The notes under the pieces were generated by a model that worked only from the letters and a program-made list of their open reading frames with translations, was not told where the DNA came from and did no database searches. From NCBI GenBank assembly GCA_003427395.1, contig BFEA01000016.1:415394-438321 (forward strand): a stretch of DNA of 22,928 nucleotides, given 5' to 3'. This stretch comes from Chara braunii (Eukaryota; Streptophyta; Charophyceae; Charales; Characeae). Made by a program: the position numbers and the translations under genes. How positions within the stretch are numbered: position 1 is the first letter of the stretch; the number at the start of each line of letters is the position of its first letter. Positions 17,890 through 22,928 of the stretch are shown in pieces.

Positions 17890-17894
<5 letters not shown>
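17140..17894. other. Unassigned; GGCC-rich part and GTTC/GAAC-rich part
   Basis: 17270-17440 is rich in AGGCCC/GGGCCT words, including a perfect 10-bp hairpin (AGGCCCAAAA, loop ACAG, TTTTGGGCCT; 17350-17373). 17601-17687 is rich in GAACGC/GTTCAAATGC words and ends in CCACGTGGCA. No gene was recognised. Confidence 0.5.

Positions 17895-17928
<34 letters not shown>
17895..17928 (+). repeat. (CA)n microsatellite
   Basis: Seventeen CA dinucleotides following GCG. Confidence 0.97.
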
Positions 17929-17929
<1 letters not shown>

Positions 17930-18008
17930 GATTCATTCAATTTTGGTCATCCTATCGATGGAAGTAGCGTGACGGGCGCCGCGGGGTTGGAGACTTACCT
18001 GTTGGCCG

Positions 18009-18099
18009 GTGAGTTGCTCATCCTATTCGATCTAAAACTCCCTCTCTCTCTCTCTCTCTCTCTCCGATACTAACCTGTGAAGGTGACGCCTTGTTGCAG
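18009..18099 (+). other. Candidate 91-nt spliceosomal intron
   Basis: It begins GTGAGT (18009-18014), has a CT tract (18041-18064), a branch-point-like TACTAAC (18068-18074), and ends TTGTTGCAG with AG at 18098-18099, 25 nt after the branch motif. Order and spacing fit a canonical GT-AG intron. The flanking exons have no recognised product, and there is no transcript evidence. Confidence 0.35.
18041..18064 (+). repeat. (CT)n microsatellite
   Basis: Twelve CT dinucleotides lying inside the candidate intron. Confidence 0.9.
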
Positions 18100-18136
18100 G
18101 CACATCGAAGACGAAGCTGGAGCTATGGCGCCACAG
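18100..18136 (+). CDS. Candidate 37-nt exon with start codon (MAPQ then donor)
   Basis: It is bounded by the acceptor TTGTTGCAG and by a perfect donor, CAG|GTAAGT (GT at 18137). Inside is ATG GCG CCA CAG (18125-18136), so translation would begin here and continue after the next intron. A possible downstream acceptor is the CCTAG near 18213-18217, which leads into a frame open for about 60 codons up to TGA near 18400. The protein is not recognised. The exon boundary bases also form part of a 14-bp inverted repeat with 17989-18002, so the splice signals could be accidental parts of a palindrome. Confidence 0.2.
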
Positions 18137-18547
18137 GTAAGTCTCCCTGGCCTCCGCCAACCATCTCTCTCTCCAACGCTACTCTAGCTCCTAATAGGAC
18201 CCAGCGCTGAAGACTACTCCTAGCGCTACTACTACTGCAGCGTGCCGAATACTGAAGACTGCCTCCTGCCTCCTGCACGTGAAGTGCCTGGGAAGTCCCT
18301 AGGAACTACCTGCAGCCTGCAGGGCGGGCCAGTCTTATATAGTGCTGGCCCGTCCAGGAGGCTGCTCTTGCCAATGCCAAAACGTGCCAGACCCTGGGGT
18401 TGAAGCTCAAACAAAGGTTGTCTTGAAAACAGGCCCAAATGGCCTGTGCTAAAACCCTGGTCTGGTGCCTAAGTTTCAGTGCAGGTCGATCTTACGAGGG
18501 CCTGAAAATGGCCCTCCGTTTCAGGCTGAATCCAGGCCCTTTTTTTA

Positions 18548-18777
18548 GGCTGAAACGACACAGGGCCTGTAGGTCCTTGTTTTCAGGCTTTCAGGCTGAA
18601 ACGATACAGGGCCTGTAGGCCCTTGTTTTCAGGCTTTCAGGCTGAAAACGACACAGGGCCTGTAGGCCCTTCTTTTCAGGCTTTCAGGCTGAAATGACAC
18701 AGGGCCTGTAGGCCCTTGCTTTCAGACTTTCAGGCTAAAACGACACAGGACCTGTAGGGCCCTGATTTTCCCTCTGG
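18548..18777 (+). repeat. Minisatellite, five 46-bp units with internal GGCC palindrome
   Basis: Units start GGCTGAAA at 18548, 18594, 18640, 18687 and 18733 (periods 46, 46, 47, 46). Most units contain GGGCCTGTAGGCCC, a 6-bp inverted repeat around GT, followed by TT(G/C)TTTTCAGGCTTTCA. The last unit is the most diverged. A degenerate unit (GAGGGCCTGAAAATGGCCCTC) precedes the array. Confidence 0.95.
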
Positions 18778-18945
18778 TCGGGCCCTGCAGGCCCGTGTGG
18801 ATACCCAGTATGCCACAGCGTGTGTGTTGGACGCCACCGGGGGGCATGGGGAGTTAGAAAAACAAGTAAAACAAATCCTGAGTGTGTGTGTGTGTGTGTT
18901 TCACTGGCGCAAAGAGCGAACGCACACGCCCGAGAGCGCGCGGGC

Positions 18946-18949
<4 letters not shown>

Positions 18950-19003
<54 letters not shown>
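18950..19003 (+). repeat. (GA)n microsatellite
   Basis: About 27 GA dinucleotides, preceded by a short GT run at 18884-18899. Confidence 0.97.
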
Positions 19004-19007
<4 letters not shown>

Positions 19008-20719
19008 GGGCGGTGCCACATGGCTGCGCTTACTGACACAAATGCACAGAGGTAAGTTTTCTTGTTTTCTTTCTTTTTGCTTTTTTTGGTTGCTCTTTTT
19101 TGTTGTTTTTTCTTCTGATGTTTTTATTTTGGGAAATGCAACAATTGAAGTTTCCAAAAAACCGGTGCAGGGCCTGAAATATGTTCAATGTGCCCCTACC
19201 GGTACCAGCTACCGGTAGCAGTTCCAGATTTCCAGTACGCCTCGGTAGCTCCCCTCCCAGGGCCAGGGGAACAGCGGCGAGTGCCACCAACGACCACCAG
19301 CATGCTGAAAAGTTGCACCCCTCACTGACAGGGGCCTGCAGGAAACCTCAAAGCCCCCACGGGCAGGACAGGGTAAGTCAGCCGTTGGAGGGGCGTACCG
19401 CAAAAAATGGAAGTCGGAGGGGCATTTCAAAAAGTTTACCTTTTATGTTTTTTTGAGGGATGCGAAGGGTGCCTGCACCCCTTCCCCTCCCCCCATAACC
19501 CCTCCCCGTGTGGAAACCTTCCCCCATGGACGTGTTTTGACCCAGTCGCAAACGCATCAAACGCGTTCACCCGCGTTCAGTGAGCGCGCATCCAATGCAT
19601 TGAAAAACTGAACGCGGCACCCGCGTTCAATGGACACGTGGCAACACAAAGTCGGGGTACTCGGAATTTTGCATACCGCTCTTGTACCACGCTTTGGCAG
19701 GCCAAGCCTTCAACTCTGCAGTGCATTTAACGCTGTGGGTTCGGGAGGAGTGGGGTATGCACTGGTGGTTTAAGCACCTGGACAGGAAAATCTGGAGCCT
19801 CCCAGTCTCAGGACATACGAAAGGCTGGGCCATGATTATGGGACAGGGTGCTTCATATCGGGGGGTGTGCCAGGCTGCTGTCGAAGGGGAGTGGGTGAGA
19901 GGAAGGTGGGACTAGGGATGTTTCCAGGGATTGACGGCACCCATGGTACCTGCCTTCGGCACTACAGTGTTTAGCACAAGCACAGTGAAGGAGTCGTCGC
20001 CCAGTCGCAGTATATGAGACATGCTAGGGCAGAGCTCATGGAGAATGTGCACTTGGTCCCTGGAGGCCGCCAGGCTTCAGGACTGCAGCGCTGGTGGTAG
20101 GCCTACAAGACAGATGCACATTGGAGGAAGACTGGGAGGTAGTGCTGCAGATGTCTATGGGAATTGAGGGCAGAGAAGGGGGCAGGCAGCCATAGCTGCC
20201 CATGGGACCTGCCTTCCACATTGTACTATTGCATGCAAACACAGAATCTTCTTCGCAGTTCAAGTCTTCATCTCTAGCTAATCAGTTTATCCTAATTTAG
20301 AGAGAGGGAGTGGAAGGGGTCTCAACTGAGCTTTCCTTCTTCCTCTCCTACACCTCGAGGGACAGAGGGAGACACCTGGCTACAGCAGCAGGGAGCAAAC
20401 TCACCTTCCACACAGAGAGACGACTCATGCATGTATTTTGATCTAGGGAGGTGGCAATCGTCGGAGGAGAAGGGTTTGGATGCTTTCCCACTTGTGACAC
20501 GATGCTCTTTCCTGCGTTGGCTTTAAACCACCAGTACCTGGCCCAGCTATCGGACGCGGCGCTTCCCGTATATGCCCCGCGTCGGGAGGGGCACCCACCT
20601 TGCAACGACCGGTACCGCCCAAAAGTCGGAATCAAGAACGGAAAAAAAAAAAAAAAAAGAAGAAACGAGAACAAACAAAGAAATAAAAAAAACGGGCGAG
20701 GCGGGGGAACGGGGGGAAG

Positions 20720-20724
<5 letters not shown>
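19004..20724. other. Unassigned, no supported gene
   Basis: Contains an ATG in a strong context (CCACATGGC, 19020) leading to CAGAG|GTAAGT at 19052, then a T-rich stretch and TGCAG at 19166-19170: splice-like signals, but the frame stops at once after joining. CTACCGGTA words occur at 19193 and 19207. 19540-19643 repeats the GAACGCG and CACGTGGCA pattern of 17601-17687. 20348-20724 is purine-rich towards the end. No domain is recognised in any frame. Confidence 0.45.
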
Positions 20725-20775
<51 letters not shown>

Positions 20776-20833
20776 GGCGTCAGGGAGTACCTGACGCCAA
20801 GTTTGCTGCGTCAGATGCTCCCTGACGCCCTCA

Positions 20834-20872
<39 letters not shown>
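20725..20872. repeat. Long hairpin: (GA)n, 15-bp inverted repeat, (CT)n
   Basis: The GA tract (20725-20776) leads into GAGGGCGTCAGGGAG (20773-20787). Its exact reverse complement CTCCCTGACGCCCTC lies at 20818-20832, followed by a CT tract (20836-20872). The arms plus the complementary GA and CT tracts could pair over about 50 bp around a 30-nt loop, which itself contains a CTGACGC/GCGTCAG pair. Confidence 0.9.
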
Positions 20873-20876
<4 letters not shown>

Positions 20877-20877
<1 letters not shown>

Positions 20878-20897
20878 TAACGCGGAAGATTCATCCG

Positions 20898-20968
<71 letters not shown>

Positions 20969-21135
20969 CAACGTTCACATTCGACTCGACTCTCCACATG
21001 CACAAAAGACAAAAAATATGGCAGCGCATCTTTCCATGTTCTTGCAGAAGATTCATTCTCATTTTGCACTTTTGGAGAGTAGTGCATCGAGGCCCATTCT
21101 CTCTCTCTCTCTCTCGGATGAATCTTCCGCGTTAT
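20877..21135. repeat. Inverted repeat with perfect 21-bp arms
   Basis: ATAACGCGGAAGATTCATCCG-type arms at 20877-20897 and 21115-21135 are exact reverse complements, 217 nt apart. The left arm is preceded by a CT tract (20836-20872); the right arm is followed by CGCGTTT and a short GA tract (21144-21157), so the mirror symmetry extends into the microsatellites. GT and GA runs (20902-20966) lie between the arms. Confidence 0.9.
20902..20966 (+). repeat. Compound (GT)n(GA)n microsatellite
   Basis: About 14 GT dinucleotides followed by about 19 GA dinucleotides. Confidence 0.97.
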
Positions 21136-21200
21136 CCGCGTTTGAGAGAGAGAGAGGGTGAGTTTGGTCCACCAAACTTGGCTACAGATACTATCTGACG

Positions 21201-21201
<1 letters not shown>

Positions 21202-21232
<31 letters not shown>
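21202..21232 (+). repeat. (CT)n preceded by CTGACGCC
   Basis: The CTGACGCCC word just before this tract also precedes the CT tract at 20836, and in reverse complement follows the GA tract at 20725. The three GA/CT tracts therefore share an edge sequence. Confidence 0.9.
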
Positions 21233-21235
<3 letters not shown>

Positions 21236-21301
21236 CCTCTACGAGAATGAATCTTCCTCTTTGTCGAGGAAGATTCAATCTGATAGGGCACATCTGATTT
21301 C

Positions 21302-21377
21302 CTTTCTTTTTTTTTTTTCTTTTGCTGAACGTTGAATGTAATGTTTGTTCGTTTGTTTGTTTGTTTGTTTTTTTGTT
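21302..21377 (+). repeat. Poly-T run and (GTTT)n
   Basis: A T-rich run at about 21306-21323 and GTTT repeats from 21343 to about 21377. Confidence 0.9.
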
Positions 21378-21685
21378 TCTGTGATGTCCTACCGGTTGTC
21401 CGAGGCTCGGGAATCATCGGGCTACCGGTAGTCCCAGCTTCGGACTCTATAGCTGAGCGAGGTACTGGTGTATACATCAAAAGAACTGGAGGAGGCCAAT
21501 TACAGGGTATGAAATGAAAGAGACTGAGGAGCGCAACGGATAAGGTCTATTGACGGCATCATTGTCATCAATGATAAGGTATAGTGAGAGGATTTCACAT
21601 ACCTCAGCATCGAAGTCCTACCGTCTTCCCCCGAACATAACGCATATATGGTGGACTCGAGTTTTCCAAAAAAAACGGTTTTTTC

Positions 21686-21792
21686 TTCGAATACAAGGGC
21701 ACTTCGAATATAACGCATATGCGTTCTATAGAATAATAATATGCATATGCCTTATATTTGAATTTCACAAAGAGAAAATTGTTGTATTCGAA
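21686..21792. repeat. Nested hairpin of the same family, inside copy C
   Basis: Outer arms TTCGAATACAA (21686-21696) and TTGTATTCGAA (21782-21792) are exact complements. Inner arms 21703-21722 and 21743-21762 pair at 18 of 20 positions around TTCGAATATAACGCATATGC. The size, 107 bp, is like copies A and B, but the CTTCCCCC ends are missing. Confidence 0.8.
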
Positions 21793-21892
21793 TGTAACTT
21801 TTTTTTTTCCCGAAGGTCAACCGCCTGCTCCGTTCTTGCCTTGGTGAACGGGACAGGCCCGTGCAGGTCCGTAGTCACAGATCACTGCCCGT

Positions 21893-21893
<1 letters not shown>

Positions 21894-21943
<50 letters not shown>
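21894..21943 (+). repeat. (CT)n microsatellite
   Basis: About 25 CT dinucleotides, preceded by CACTGCCCGTG. Confidence 0.97.
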
Positions 21944-21946
<3 letters not shown>

Positions 21947-22000
21947 CCCTGTGCTCTTCTTCAGGCAAGAAACTTCCCTCCAGGTCACTGACACGCGCTG

Positions 22001-22005
<5 letters not shown>

Positions 22006-22047
<42 letters not shown>
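22006..22047 (+). repeat. (CT)n microsatellite
   Basis: About 21 CT dinucleotides, preceded by a flank (GTCACTGACACGCGCTGCAGGG) loosely similar to that of the CT tract at 21894. Confidence 0.97.
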
Positions 22048-22050
<3 letters not shown>

Positions 22051-22427
22051 CCCGTGCACGAAGGGCCTTCTGACAGCAAAGAATGTGGCGGGGCCAAGAA
22101 AGTGGCACGGCCAAGAAAGTTGAAAAATAAGAAAGTCACTCACCACAGTCTTACTACACTATCGTCGTCACCGAGACAAAAAAGAAACGAGTTGTATTTG
22201 TCCACGGTGTACCGAAAGATTCGTTCGCATTTTGCACATTTGCTGCTGAGTGGAGCATGGGCCCAAGTAGGCGAAAGAAAAACTCAACCCTGAACATGGA
22301 AAGGTACGTCGCTACTTCATTTTTACCTTTTTACCAAGGCTTTGAGCCCCCCAGCCACGGTCTAGAACTGAGCCTCTCAGCCTGGACCCGACCCCCTTGT
22401 GCAGGCAAAGTTGGTCTCGTTCACTCT

Positions 22428-22506
22428 AACATAACGCATATGCGTTGTAAACGAATACAACACACGGTATGCGTTGTATTCGTTTACAACGCATATGCCT
22501 TATGTT
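22428..22506. repeat. Near-perfect 34-bp hairpin at right end of copy C
   Basis: Arms 22428-22461 and 22473-22506 pair at 33 of 34 positions with an 11-nt loop. The arm starts AACATAACGCATATGCGTTG. The right arm continues into CAGGGGAAGACGG and TA, the family terminus. The left arm is not preceded by the matching CTTCCCC end. Confidence 0.9.
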
Positions 22507-22521
22507 CAGGGGAAGACGGTA

Positions 22522-22928
22522 GCCCCAGTCTCGAAGTTCCACGATTCCGTTTACCGTAAATCCCACTCGGTAGGCAACTAGATCAAGGGATCAGGTCCGT
22601 AGGTCGGCTAGGCCCAATTCACCTGTCAGTCCAGACCGTCAGTCAGTCAGGTCAGCAGCTCGGTCCCAGGCAAGTCAGTGGACTCTCCAGAAGCATTCAA
22701 GTCTGTCTGCGGCCATCAAGTGCAGGTGCTGGCCCGAAACATCAAAGGTTGGGAACTTCAGCGTGGATACGAAAGTCCACCCCGATAACGCGTCAACATC
22801 AGTTGCTTGTGCAACCAAGCATCAAGTGCGGCTGAGCAAGCACAGTAGTCAACAGCACCCAGCACCATAGCTGTAGCTTGAGGGAGAGAGAGGTTAAAAA
22901 GTGAAGAAGACATTCAGAGAGAGAGAGC
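22522..22928. other. Unassigned, no gene seen
   Basis: Contains CAGTCAGTCAGGTCAG-type short repeats (about 22637-22657) and ends in a GA run at the window edge. It may be part of another mobile element, but nothing recognisable is present. Confidence 0.5.

Larger units (their letters stand above)
21621..22519. mobile_element. Compound TIR element, 899 bp, TA-flanked (copy C)
   Basis: The left end CCGTCTTCCCCCGAACATAA (21621 onward) matches the reverse complement of the right end, CCGTCTTCCCCTGAACATAA, with only two differences over the first 27 bp. TA flanks both sides (21619-21620 and 22520-22521). The ends belong to the same family as the copies at 9052 and 12076. Inside are two hairpins (21686-21792 and 22428-22506) that repeat the subterminal ATAACGCATATGC motif, and two CT tracts. 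No transposase is visible: the longest internal frame translates the CT tracts. It may be one element expanded by repeats, or two related short elements of which only outer ends survive. Confidence 0.7.

Overview
The window looks like repeat-rich, essentially gene-poor nuclear DNA of a eukaryote. It has no prokaryotic gene density, operons, rRNA or tRNA. It carries decayed Ty3/gypsy (chromovirus-type) retrotransposon pieces, long GA/CT and CA/GT microsatellites, minisatellites, short palindromic elements and canonical-looking spliceosomal signals. The lineage cannot be fixed from the sequence; an alga or other protist is a guess. No intact, recognisable cellular gene was found. Almost all open frames are short, often lack ATG, and many are translations of simple repeats.

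Layout. 1-1492 is the 3' half of a Ty3/gypsy pol gene on the + strand: zinc-finger region, DD35E integrase core, GPY-like region and a chromodomain-like tail, broken by frameshifts and stops. 1493-4390 is largely unassigned, with a 31-bp triplication, a TATA-like site, ATT and TATC simple repeats and two doubtful small reading frames. 4390-6882 is a run of independent tandem duplications with periods of 30, 49, 54, 55, about 127 and 360-400 bp. 8854-12653 reads as the 5' half of another decayed Ty3/gypsy element: LTR-tail-like signals, a possible gag start at 8954, about 2.3 kb of unassigned sequence, then reverse transcriptase and RNase H remnants at 11489-12653. The catalytic YxDD motif there has become YRNN. 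12660-16250 holds a compound CT/GT repeat, a cluster of TCCGGA sites, a 39-bp minisatellite and a 93-bp duplication. 16250-19700 holds CA and GA tracts (one with an N), a candidate 91-nt intron, and a 46-bp minisatellite built on a GGCC palindrome. 20700-22520 is dominated by inverted repeats whose arms include GA/CT tracts.

The most interesting pattern is a family of palindromic elements with ends reading CNNTCTTCCCCCGAA, each flanked by TA on both sides. Copies lie at 9052-9155 (inside the possible gag start), 12076-12184 (inside the RT remnant) and 21621-22519 (a larger, compound copy with internal hairpins). They look like non-autonomous Tc1/mariner- or pogo-like MITEs. The TA duplication and the shared termini are seen directly; the superfamily is inferred. 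No transposase is present in the window.
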